Positions 55,165-64,000 of a stretch of DNA of 64,000 nt are shown here, piece by piece. The position numbers and the translations under genes are program-made. Numbering within the stretch: the first letter of the stretch is position 1; every line of letters begins with the position of its first letter. The notes under the pieces are model-generated. The model saw only the letters and a program-made list of their open reading frames with translations, did not search any database and was not told where the DNA came from. Origin of the DNA: Deroplatys truncata (lineage: Eukaryota > Arthropoda > Insecta > Mantodea > Mantidae); NCBI GenBank assembly GCA_030765065.1, contig CM060985.1:178810096-178874095 (forward strand), given 5' to 3'.

Positions 55165-56062
55165 GGGGTATTATTGTTTGTGTTCGAAAGATGCTACTGT
55201 TTATCTGCCGCATGTATGAAATACAATTTGTCGCGGTCACTTCGTGTTATCTTTTACTGAGCGCCTCTTATTGTATTTAATTTTGGGTTCACTGTCCTCC
55301 GGCTAGCTATGATTTCTCGGTCAAGCACTTCTCTTGTACAGGGTGTGTAAACGGAAAGGAGTTTTTATCCAAAGATAACACTGATGAAAGAATTTGTTTT
55401 ACGCTTTTATTGTCGTAACACATTATTCACTTTCACCTATTAATCTTGACACTCGCCAAACTGAAACTGTTATAATAACTTATTTACTGCACATTATTAA
55501 TTCGCGTACTTCAACTTTTTGTGTAATTAATTTTACGACACGAGAGATTTTTCATAACTTTGCGACGCGTAACCTGCAAATCGATAAACTGTGCGATGTC
55601 TTTACCATGACTGCTTCTGTTGAACTCATCGATGTCTTATACGCGAATGCTTCTGTTGGACTCTGTGAAACTTGACTCTGACACGAATTTATACTCCTTC
55701 GCCCAATATGCCTAAAGATTTATAACCGAGCTGCTATTGGTTAATAAAACGCGCCAACATTAGCGTCTATATTTATATCCAATGAAAATTACGAAAACAT
55801 ATGCTCTAGGGAAAAATGTTCCAGCAAATTCTAAGAAAAACGCGCCACTCTGACGTTATTTGCTCGTCTCTAATAATGATAAACAGCTCACCCCCTCGCT
55901 ACATTGTTACACGCTATTATTGTCAGTTTCAGTAAGACCGTATAAACCCACTTCTCAATAATGATTACAATCAACAAACATCTCAAATCAATGTCACACA
56001 ATAATGCATATTCACACTACAATCACTGACATTTACATTTTTGTGATACAAATTACTGCGTC
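55165..56062 (-). mobile_element. LTR plus leader of LTR retroelement, copy 2
   Basis: In the minus direction: TGACGCAGTAATTTGTATCA, AATATGCATTATTGTGTGAC, GTTTATACGGTCTTACTGAA, TATA box GTATAAATTCG, poly(A) signal GACAATAAAAGCG, AACGGAAAGGAG and GGAGGACAGTGAACCCAAAA. Leader continues to CGGCAGATAAACAGTAGCAT. Mirror-image neighbour of copy 3. No gag or pol. Confidence 0.88.
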
Positions 56063-56084
56063 ACGGGTGAACCTTTGAACCCAA

Positions 56085-56295
56085 CTGTTTCTCGCGGTTG
56101 CTTTGAAATAGTAAGGAATTTTAAGGCAGCTATAGCGTCCAGTTGTTAAACATTTGACTATCGCTGTTCTCTTTGTATCTATAACGAAATGTGTAATGTA
56201 GCTATTTCTGCAAAGGTTTATCTCGATTAAAAGGAAGCAGATAGAAAAATACGCTTTGGTAAGAATAGACTGTATACTCACTAATAAAGGATAAT
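56085..56295 (-). repeat. R2 fragment between the LTRs
   Basis: ACTGTTTCTCGCGGTTGCTT, CTATAGCGTCCAGTTGTTAA, to ACTCACTAATAAAGGATAAT. Confidence 0.85.
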
Positions 56296-56530
56296 TGGAT
56301 GCACAATATACAGACAACATTGGAAGAAATAGGAATGGGGGAAACATGGGCAGAAATAAACAACAAAAGTAAGGGTTTCTGGGGAAAAATAATTATGACA
56401 AGAGTAGAGGATATTATTGTAAAGCAAGAAATAATAAATAGTTTCAAGGAAGAAAGGCCATTAATAGATTATAAATGCCATAAACGGAATGGGGAAAAGA
56501 AAGATACACAAAGTGTGCCACAGAGTGACG
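56296..56530 (+). pseudogene. Possible LINE fragment
   Basis: Frame reads EIGMGETWAEINNKSKGFWG and VEDIIVKQEIINSFKEERPL, which looks like the C-terminal part of a non-LTR retrotransposon protein, but I cannot match it firmly. Followed without a gap by the LTR. Confidence 0.4.
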
Positions 56531-56899
56531 CAGTAATGTGTATCACAAATTACGTAAAAGTCAAGAGTGATTATAGTGTGAATATGCATTATTGTGTGAC
56601 ATTGATTTGAGATGTTTGATGATTGTAAGCATTGTTGAGAAGTGGGTTTATACGGCCTTACTGAAACTGACAATAATAGCGTGCAATAATGTAGCGAGGG
56701 GGTGAGCTGTTTATCATTATTAGAGACGAGCAAATAACGTCAGAGTGGCGCGTTTTTCTTAGAATTTGCTGGAACATTTTTCCCTAGAGCATATGTGTTC
56801 ATAATTTTCATTGGATATAAAAATAGACGCTAATGTTGGCGCGTTTTATTAAGCAATTGCAGCTCAGTTATAATCTTTAGGTATATCGGGGTGTGGGAG

Positions 56900-56906
56900 T
56901 ATAAAA
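56900..56906 (+). promoter_or_regulatory. LTR TATA box
   Basis: TATAAAA in GTGGGAGTATAAAAAGAGC, conserved as GTATAAATTCG in copy 2. Would drive the retroelement transcript. Confidence 0.65.
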
Positions 56907-57220
56907 AGAGCTAAGTCAGAGGTAGATCCCTCTCAGTCCATCGGAAACATTTGTACATTACACGTCGTCTCCAGTCCATCGGAAACATTTGTGCATTACA
57001 CGTCGCCGAGTTCAACAGAAGCAGTCGCATAGTTTATAGATTTGCAGTGTACGCGTAGCAAAGTTATAAAAAAGTTCTGAAAAATCTCAAGTGTCGTAAA
57101 GTTAATTACACAAAAAAGTTGAAGTTCGGAATTAATAATGTGCAGTAAAGAAGTTATTATAACAGTTTCAGTTTGGCGAGTGTCAAGATTAATATGTGAA
57201 GGTGCATAATGTGTTACGAC

Positions 57221-57226
57221 AATAAA
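57221..57226 (+). promoter_or_regulatory. LTR polyadenylation signal
   Basis: AATAAA in TTACGACAATAAAAGTATAA, conserved in all three LTR copies. Confidence 0.7.
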
Positions 57227-57464
57227 AGTATAAAACAAATTCTTTTATCAGTGTTATCTTTGGATAAAAGCTCCTTTCCGTTTACACAGCTTGATTAAGA
57301 GATTTGCTTGACCGAGAGATCATAGCTAGTCGGAGGACAGTGAACCAAAAATTAAAAACAATAATAGGCGCTCAGTAAAAGATAACACAAAGTGACCGCG
57401 ACAAATTGTCTTTCATACGTGCGGCAAATAAACAGTAGCATTCTTTCAAAGAAACACTAATACC

Positions 57465-57650
57465 ATCGCAAATTGGCTACCACAACGTGGAACTTAACAA
57501 AGAATACCGCCGCATATTTGGCTTCACAACGTGGGGTAAAACACAAGTAAACACAAATATACATTAATAACTGTCGCATAATTTGGCTCCCAAACGTGGG
57601 GCTCGATAAATAAATAAACATTAATAACCACCGCAAGAGGCTAGAATGGG
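57465..57650 (+). repeat. Primer-binding-site-like motif in four tandem versions
   Basis: AATACCATCGCAAATTGGCT..CACAACGTGG (57473), CGCATATTTGGCTTCACAAC-GTGGGG (57518), CGCATAATTTGGCTCCCAAA-CGTGGGG (57583) and a decayed CCGCAAGAGGCTAGAATGGG (57632). TTGGCTCCCAAACGTGGGG resembles a retroviral primer-binding site complementary to a tRNA 3' end. Lies just after the LTR leader. Confidence 0.6.
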
Positions 57651-58085
57651 GTAAGCATGGGCGAGGGCAGTTGTAATTAATTTAAGTGGTCTAACAGGAA
57701 GAAGAGATTTACTAAATGCAATGGATTACATGGAATTTGACAGTATATTCTAGAATGCAAGGACACGGATAAAGGAAGAGAGAAGTTAATACTATAGAAA
57801 TGGAAAAAATTACCAATAGAGCTGAAAGTTAGAAAGATTATTAATAAAAGAGCAAATAAATATATGGAGGAATCAGGAAAATATTTACCAAAACTTAGGT
57901 TAAAGCGATTAAAAAAGACGTGAAGCAAATTGGAGAACACACGAAAAAAGTGTAACAAAGTAAATAATGGAAAATTATACTTCCCCATTATATAGACATC
58001 AGAATGTTACATATAAGTGGAAGAGAAATAATAAGCAACTCCATTGTATACATTGTATAAATTGTATGCAAGTTCAAAGTAGACA
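57651..58085 (+). pseudogene. LINE C-terminal remnant
   Basis: Frames with shifts and stops read LTGRRDLLNAMDYMEFDS, LECKDTDKGREKLIL, then WKKLPIELKVRKIINKRANK and YMEESGKYLPKLRLKRLKK, in the style of an insect LINE C-terminus. Related in style to 56296-56530, which may be part of the same old insertion interrupted by the LTR. Confidence 0.5.
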
Positions 58086-58106
58086 ATAAATCATTCATTC
58101 AAAATA

Positions 58107-58156
58107 AACGATAAAGGTAGAGAAACTCATCTGTATGTATCACATCAGATTTTCCT
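58107..58156 (-). repeat. R 5'-end remnant
   Basis: GGTAGAGAAACTCATCTGTA, then TATCACATCAGATT; about 50 bases only. Confidence 0.55.
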
Positions 58157-58328
58157 ATAGATAGGTGTTTGGTGTATCTAATGACATCATGGTGTGTTGA
58201 AATTATTGCATGGTCACTGATAGGGTGTCCGGTGGCTTCCTTTGTAGTTTTTTCATTCCCTTCAATACTGCAAGTGAGGGTTGCATGTTTCACAGAATGC
58301 TGAATGGTGGAATATAGGCAATGTAAGG

Positions 58329-59658
58329 TGTGTGTGTGTAAAAATACTGTCATACTCCAAACTGTCACAACGACGCCTTGGATAATCGTATTTAAATGAA
58401 GTTCGTGACTTTGAAAGAAAAACTCAAAATATTTTTGTGCATGACAACAATGGACGGGGTCGCAGGAATCAAACACAGGAATTAAATTCACTCCCGTTTG
58501 TGATTAGTTGATATGGGTTCATTGTTAGATATTTAGCAGGCAGGTTACATGTGAATGTTTGTATGTGTTGTTATTAAAGAAGTTTTAAGGAGTTATGGTG
58601 AACCCACAAGAACGTAGTTGGTGTGTTTTGGAATATCAGATTCTGGTGCAGGTTCAGCTGCTTTTAGGCGAAGGTTTCAAGCTCCTACACACACGTCAAT
58701 TTTGAAGTAGTGCCGTGATTTTGTTGATCGTGGCTGCATATGTCATCAAATGAAAGGTCATTCAGAGAGACCATCTGTCAATGCGGGAGGCATTTGTACG
58801 TAGTCCTAAGAAGTCTGTCCGTAGAGCTAGTCAGCAGTTATACATCCCCATATCCACCGTATCTAAGATCCCGCGTACGCGACTGAATTTTCACCCCTAG
58901 GAACTGCAATTACTCCATAAGCTGAAACCTGATTACCCTACAAAACGACTAAATTTCTCTGAGCATTTGTTGGTACTAATGGAGGCTAATGAAGATCTGC
59001 CAGAAGAAATAATGTTCAGTAATGAGGCAATACTCCACGTTAGTGGAAAAGTGAACAGGCATAATGTTAGGATTTGGGGGAGCCAGAATCCACATGCAAT
59101 TTTGGAAGTTGAAAGAGACTCCCTTAAAGTGAATGTGTTTTGTACCGTATTGAAGCGTCACGTCTTGACCAATTTTTCTTTCAAGAGGCCACTGTCAAGG
59201 GTCCAACTTACCTTGACATGCTCACTGAATGGTTATTTCCACAATTCGAAGAAGAAGGCAACAAATTTATTTTCCAACAACATGGAGAACTTCCTCACTG
59301 GCATTTACATGTTCGGGAACATTTGAATGAGCGGCTTCCAGGAAGATGGATTGGACGTGTCGAGGTCGTCTGACTTGACGGTCTGTGACTTCTTTTTATG
59401 GAGTTACATAAAGGATTGTGTCTGTGTAACCCCATTGCCTCAAAACCTGCAAGAAGTGCAACTTCGTATCACTGCTGCCATCCAGTCCATTTCTTCAGAC
59501 ATGTTGGAGCGTTTGTGGCGTGAATGCGAATATCACCTTGATGTCTGTAGTGTCTCTCGTGGGGGCCATATTCAATGTCAATGTCACCCAAATACGACTA
59601 TCCAAAGTGACGCAATACTAGTTCAAAGTATGACAGTATTTTTATGTACACAATGTAT
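58329..59658 (+). mobile_element. DUF4817-type Tc1/mariner-like transposon, 1.33 kb
   Basis: Terminal inverted repeats of about 65 bases: left AAAAATACTGTCATACTCCA (58340) and, in reverse complement, AAAAATACTGTCATACTTTG from the right end near 59650. Further matches GGATAATCGTATTT / GGATAGTCGTATTT lie inside both arms. Full-length layout with a decayed transposase between. Confidence 0.85.
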
Positions 59659-59680
59659 ATCACTGCTGCTTAGAACTTGA
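58595..59680 (+). pseudogene. DUF4817-type transposase, decayed, catalytic residues lost
   Basis: Start at MVNPQERSWCVLEY. HTH part with shifts: GHSERPSVN; REAFVRSPKKSVRRASQQLY; IPISTVSKI. Core: LNFSEHLLVLMEANEDLPEE, then IMFSNEAILHVSGKVNRHNV (first Asp replaced by Asn), YLDMLTEWLFPQFEEEGNKF, IFQQHGELPHWHLHVREHLN (second Asp replaced by His), LPGRWIGR, then after a deletion LTVCDFFLWSYIKDCVCVTP (third Asp kept), and LDVCSVSRGGHIQ near the end. Frameshifts at about 59150 and 59330 and an in-frame stop in the N-terminal part. Cannot be active. Confidence 0.9.
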
Positions 59681-60717
59681 GTTCTGGGTAGCATGAAATA
59701 TGCTTAGTAAATCAGTGTAAGTTACATAATTTGTTTGATTAGCATTTTGAATACTTCCTTAATTATGGAGAAGTATTGTGGTAAAGTGTAAAGCATGGTG
59801 TAGTAGAATATATCACTGCACATCCATAGTGTTGCTGAGACATCCGTTGAGATTTCTGTGACTGTCTCGTAGAGCACTGTATATTTTTTTGCAGATGGAA
59901 TTGGATGTTTGAGGTTATGTGTTATAATAAAGTTGAATATTGATTGCTTAGAGCAGAAGTTGCCAGGAAAGTGCATGTTCCTTTCGAGATGTTTTCTTAA
60001 CCTACTTAACTGAAATCCAGCAATGAAGAGCAGGTCGCCTAGATTTACCTGGGCGGTATGAAAGTCGCCACAGTACCTAGCCGCTTAATGCAGCGGTATT
60101 AAGTTGAAGGAGTATTCGCAAGCTTTGAGTTTGTGTCAATAAACTGCGTTTAGTTTCCTGCGCTGCCTTGGCCTGGGCTACGACGGATATCCGTCCATGC
60201 CAAATACCGCTTAACTTGGTCGGCCCTCATGTGTCTGTCAAGTTAAACAGCGAAACTGGCCGGAACACAGGATAGAACTGAGTTTTATGGTGTGGGTTGG
60301 CCACGTTAACCATGTGGTCGGGGCACCGCTGACCGGTCACTCTTCCAGCAGTGACAAAGCCCAATGTTGCTTAACATGGAGGTTTAAGAAGGACGGGAGT
60401 GGCCAGAGGCCCCAAGGTGTTTTTGGATAGACGATAGCTCTTCCTTGGTACCCTGTGTTTGTAACGTCCCAGAGTGGTGGTTGGTATAGATGGACAGTTT
60501 AGCGTACAGGTGCAGGTTCTCTCCCGCACCATGTTCACGATGTATGGGAGACCGGAATGAGTATGGAGAATGGGTGACGGGAATCTATGCCCAATAACAT
60601 AGATCATCCTTAGCGCCCTGTTCCGTACGGATGGTGGTCACCGCCAATCCCCAAACCTCAGAACCGGAGGAAGATCCGGGGCAGGATAATCCCCGATACA
60701 GGTATAGCTTGAATAAC
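59681..60717. other. No gene recognised; GC-richer block
   Basis: 59681-60100 is AT-rich and blank. 60130-60717 is clearly richer in GC and may be a long SINE body or retroelement piece leading into the tRNA-like block that follows, but it has no second copy in the window. Confidence 0.4.
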
Positions 60718-60800
60718 CGAGCACTATAGCTCAGGGATTGACGAATGTGGCCCGCATTCGGGAGGCTTCGAGTTCAAATCCGTTTGTCGACCAATCTGAA
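60718..60800 (+). repeat. tRNA-like block (possible SINE head)
   Basis: GCACTATAGCTCAGGGATTG (A-box-like) and CTTCGAGTTCAAATCCG (B box), spaced as in a tRNA and ended by TTGTCGACCA. The folded cloverleaf is poor and no target duplication was found, so a SINE head is likelier than a functional tRNA gene. Confidence 0.5.
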
Positions 60801-62852
60801 TGGAGCTTTTTGTGGTTCCTCGTAGTCGCCAAAGTAACACCGAATAGGGTATTTATTACCACGACCCAAAATTTCACCTTAAGTCTAAAACAGTAGTAAA
60901 AATTAAAATAAGTGTTATAACGAATACTCTGCCATCTCTCCATGGAAAAGAAAGGTTAGATTGGATGGCACCCTAGTGCCATCTGCCTGGCACGAGTAGA
61001 AATAGAGATGGGGTTGTCTGCAAAAGTGGTTTCACTCTGGCAAATCCACTCTACTCTCGCTCTATATACCTATCTCTTCCAACATTTTCCACTCTACTGC
61101 TATAACAGTACTACAGTTTACTACAAGAGGGGAACAGTTTACTACAAGAGTGAAACAAGAGTTGGGAACAGATGCAAAACGGCGAAAAATGATCTTGTGT
61201 GGACTAGCCAAACTTTATTGCAACATAAATACAAAGGAAATAAAGAAAAACTTTCTTACATGAGGGATATTAGGTTTTGTATTCAGAAACTACAGAGAAT
61301 ACATCTGTTTTTTCAGAGCTTTTGACACCGTTTCATTACATACACGTCTGCAGTATTTGATAAATAACAATTAAAGAAACAAATATAACACAAGATCGAT
61401 TGTCACTTTTTAAAGTCTGTCTTTTGCTTGTTGAACTGTTATATCATGCCCATCTATGCGTATTCCTTACAATAAAATGTAACCCGCTCCTGTTTTTATA
61501 CTATGCGGAGATATGTAACTATTTATATTCCATGGAGCAAAGCAATAATTTTTTCTGCTCCATGGTATTCTCAACTATATGTGAAGGCCTGCTTAATAAG
61601 TATGTTCTTTTATAACTCCAATGTGCTCGTATAAGGTGAAGGGATAAGATTCGCCCGAAGAGAAAGAATAATAAGAATAATATTATTAATAATAAGGATG
61701 GGAATAACAATAAAAATAAGAAACAGAAGAAAGGAGAATAAAGATAATATGAAGCACTAGGAAAGAGGGAAATAAAATCATGACGACAGAGATTAAGTAA
61801 AGAACAGACACTAATAAATAAAATGAACTTGAATTAAATAAAAAAGATTAAAATAAAGTGTATGAAACTACGTATTTCAGAGCGAAGAGAGACTAGAGAA
61901 AACTGTAAAAATGGGAAATGTTTCACGAACAAACAGGCAAAGACATTATCGAGCACTCAAGATACATAGAATTTGTGAAACCCACAGGAAACGAATACAA
62001 CAGACGGGAAGTCAGATGCGGTCAACCGCACAGAAAAGGTAATCAGGCGGAAATAAGACGTTAATGTTAGACGCGGAGAAGGCCAACTTTAAAATATAGC
62101 AAACCAATGAGAAGCGACGTAAAACTTAGAGAAATGACCAATGAGAAGTTAGAAAAGCCACGTGAATAGTAAAAAGGAGGAATGAAACTAGAAAATAGGC
62201 GGAGAATAGAAAAACTATCTAGGAGGCAGAGGAGTTTAACGACGTGGGTAACATGGATCACTTCGTGTCGTACTGTGGGTGGGACCTCATGTCAAGCGTC
62301 GAGGCAGAATATATGTGAAAGTTAGTGTCAAATTAGTGTGCAGAAAGGCGTCTAGAAATGAATAAATTCCGGTCGACGAAAATAATAACTTTATACTTTT
62401 CACCGTAAGAAGGGAAATAGAAAGGGGGAAGCACGTAAATGAGAGCTAGGAATGATAGGCGGAATTAAGTCTTGTGTGTCGGGGATTCGGTGAGAGGAAC
62501 GCAGTGTGGATCATCACAACAAACAGGCCAGTGAAGGAGAAATGCGAGTGTCGTTAACCTCCTATCCACACTCCCTGAGAGAAGATCTCATATCCAAACC
62601 TTAACCCTCTACCTGAGCAGCCGTCAAAACAAATCCTTCCAAGTCAGAAACCCGACATCAAGAAAACCTTATTTAACACCGCTACAAAGGGCAAGGACAT
62701 TAATAATCCTTTTTAATATTTTAGAAATTTACGAAATTAAATTAGAAGGTGTTTTATAGCCTAGTCCCTGTCAGAACGAATTGGGCGGAAAGAGTTATCA
62801 AAATCGGTTGAGTGTTTTTGAGATTACCCTACATCAAACACACACACAATTC
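60801..62852. other. No feature recognised
   Basis: Two kilobases without identifiable gene or repeat. 61660-61860 is purine- and A-rich. 61122-61152 has a short direct repeat (ACAGTTTACTACAAGAG twice). Frames up to 105 codons have no motif. Confidence 0.4.
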
Positions 62853-63320
62853 TCTTTCACGTATGCAGTGGGTAGAGAAGCTATTGTATTCCACCCAAAA
62901 ATTCGATACCGGGATTTCACCGGAAATACATACTTTGAGGCCCCATGAATCTAAAGAGAAGTTTATAAAAAGATCCGTGTGTGTGTGTGTGTGTGTGTGT
63001 GTGAGTGAGCATAACCAAAAAAGAAAAAGTCGGATAAGTACCCAACTTGGCATTTATGTTTAGTATCTTCCAAGGATGCAACACGAAGCTTTTCAACAAA
63101 ATCCATCAACTACAAACTACCATTTACATGGAACATTTTTCGAAAATTTTGATTTTCTATCAAATGGCTGTAAAGATTTTGATTAAAATAGTATATATTA
63201 TAGACATTTAAATGACAAATAAGACATATATCTGGAATATTCTGGGAATAGCCTGTGAAGCTCCCTTCATTCGGAAGAAAACTTGTATAAGTGGTAAACC
63301 TTAAGCCATAGACGAAAAAC
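62853..63320 (-). repeat. R2 element, half, cut by SINE-1
   Basis: CACGTATGCAGTGGGTAGAG, TTCCACCCAAAAATTCGATA, (TG)n at 62974-63005, to TTAAGCCATAGACGAAAAAC; then SINE-1. The rest of the R2 copy is not found on the far side. Confidence 0.82.
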
Positions 63321-63592
63321 GTCATCCTCCGTGGACTAGTGGTACCGTGCTAGCCTCTAGTTCCCGTGGTCGCAGGTTCAAATCCAGCAGAGGGCAACAA
63401 TTTTTGGGCGTAAAAATCGTTAGCATGGCTTCCTTCGGAAGGGAAGTAAAGCCGCTGGTCCCGTGTCGTAGATTTACGGCATGTAAAAGAACCTCAAGCC
63501 TGATAAAGAGGCATCAGCAAAATTACCGGTCTTTCACGCCCAATATAGAACGGGACGCTAAGTACCATAGTAGCTAAAGCGTCCATGAATAA

Positions 63593-63633
<41 letters not shown>
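63321..63633 (+). mobile_element. SINE-1, copy 4, with (CA)n tail
   Basis: Head TCCTCCGTGGACTAGTGGTA with B box CGCAGGTTCAAATCCA, body GTAAAAATCGTTAGCATGGC and CCTTCGGAAGGGAAGTAAAG, then AATAAAAAA passing into about 21 CA repeats (63593-63633). Target duplication not clear. Confidence 0.9.
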
Positions 63634-63635
<2 letters not shown>

Positions 63636-63647
63636 TATTTTTCCTTT

Positions 63648-63809
63648 CTCTTTGAGGTATGTAGTAGCTAGAGAACGTATTGCATTCCCACCCAAAAATT
63701 CGATATCGGGATTTCACCGGAAATACATATTTTGAGACCCCGTGAATCTAAAAAGAATTTTGGAAAATGGTACGTGTGTGTATGAGAGAGAGAGCACATA
63801 ACTAAAAAA
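63648..63809 (-). repeat. R fragment, hairpin half
   Basis: GTATGTAGTAGCTAGAGAAC, CACCCAAAAATTCGATATCG, GTGTGTGTATGAGAGAGAGA; cut in the A run of CATAACTAAAAAA. Confidence 0.82.
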
Positions 63810-64000
63810 TCTGATGTGTTACACTTACATGACTTTCTCTACTCTTGTACAAACTACTTTTACAAACGCTTATTCTCCATATGCTTCATGTTAATCGAGA
63901 TATTGAGATGTCAATCTTATTGCTAATTTTCTTGTAGATGCAAGGGGAGTTGGTAGGTTTTAAGCGATAGTTAAATATTTCAACGCTGGTTGCTATGTGG
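63810..64000 (+). mobile_element. R1 element, cut by the window end
   Basis: Starts TCTGATGTGTTACACTTACA, then TGACTTTCTCTACTCTTG; continues to CGCTGGTTGCTATGTGG at the last base. Inserted in the R fragment on its left. Confidence 0.9.

Larger units (their letters stand above)
56532..57450 (+). mobile_element. LTR plus leader of LTR retroelement, copy 3
   Basis: Starts TGACGCAGTAATGTGTATCA near 56527-56532. U3 promoter with TATAAAA at 56900-56906; 38-base tandem duplication at 56936-57004; poly(A) signal AATAAA at 57221-57226; U5 and leader to GCGGCAAATAAACAGTAGCA. Inverted relative to copy 2 with about 470 bases between. Order of TATA and AATAAA is typical of an LTR (U3-R-U5). Confidence 0.88.

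Overview
The window looks like intergenic or intronic DNA from a large, AT-rich, repeat-laden animal genome, most likely an insect. The evidence is the mix of elements: mariner and Tc1-like transposons, DUF4817-type Tc1/mariner relatives, tRNA-headed SINEs, LINE 3' fragments and LTRs. A polyneopteran insect is only a guess. I found no convincing host gene, no free-standing tRNA or rRNA gene, and nothing prokaryotic such as operons or CRISPR. Almost every open reading frame with recognisable content is a decayed transposase or reverse transcriptase; the rest are antisense or low-complexity shadows. ** The dominant component is one non-coding family, called R here, with two subfamilies. Full copies are about 0.83-1.0 kb and together with fragments cover perhaps 40-50% of the window by eye. 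Written 5' to 3', R begins TCTGATGTGTTACA, has GACTTTCTCTACT about 20 bases in, carries an internal (CA)n/(TG)n tract, and ends in a small hairpin (CTACTTACTATACGTAGTAG) followed by GAGAAAGT. Its two ends are therefore asymmetric inverted repeats, which recalls Helitron-like or Helentron-associated non-autonomous elements (HINE/DINE-1 type); this assignment is inference. In the features, strand + means the TCTGATG end is on the left. R1 copies carry AGCTGGTTGCTATGTGGAGC and R2 copies carry CAACTGGACGCTATATGCTG at the equivalent place. ** Layout: 0-5 kb holds an R copy, an unclassified repeat (R3) and otherwise blank sequence. 5.1-6.1 kb is a DUF4817-type transposon with long terminal inverted repeats and an internal deletion. 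7-14 kb has SINE-1, a DUF4817-type C-terminal fragment, R copies, SINE-2 and a 1.5-kb solo-LTR-like insertion. 14-18.3 kb has three LINE 3' fragments and a truncated Tc1 copy. 18-23 kb is R with a tandem array of R 3' ends, plus SINE-2 and SINE-1. 23.5-24.4 kb is an LTR; 24.9-26.2 kb a Tc1 copy; 27.3-28.5 kb a nearly intact mariner. 29-34.8 kb is R, a LINE fragment and a third Tc1 copy. 35.3-36.2 kb is the second R3 copy. 36.6-50 kb is mostly nested R copies with a DUF4817 remnant at 39 kb and SINE-3 at 40.5 kb. 50.4 kb has SINE-4 with target duplications. 51.4-57.5 kb is a set of inverted duplications: an R2 plus DNA-transposon composite, a MITE, a palindromic tRNA-derived retroposon and a head-to-head LTR pair. 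58.3-59.7 kb is a catalytically dead DUF4817-type transposon. 60-62.8 kb is mostly unclassified, and the window ends in R copies and SINE-1. ** Nothing here works as a pathway. The relationships are those of insertion order: younger elements split older ones, often in A or T runs, and those splits give the element boundaries and relative ages used below.
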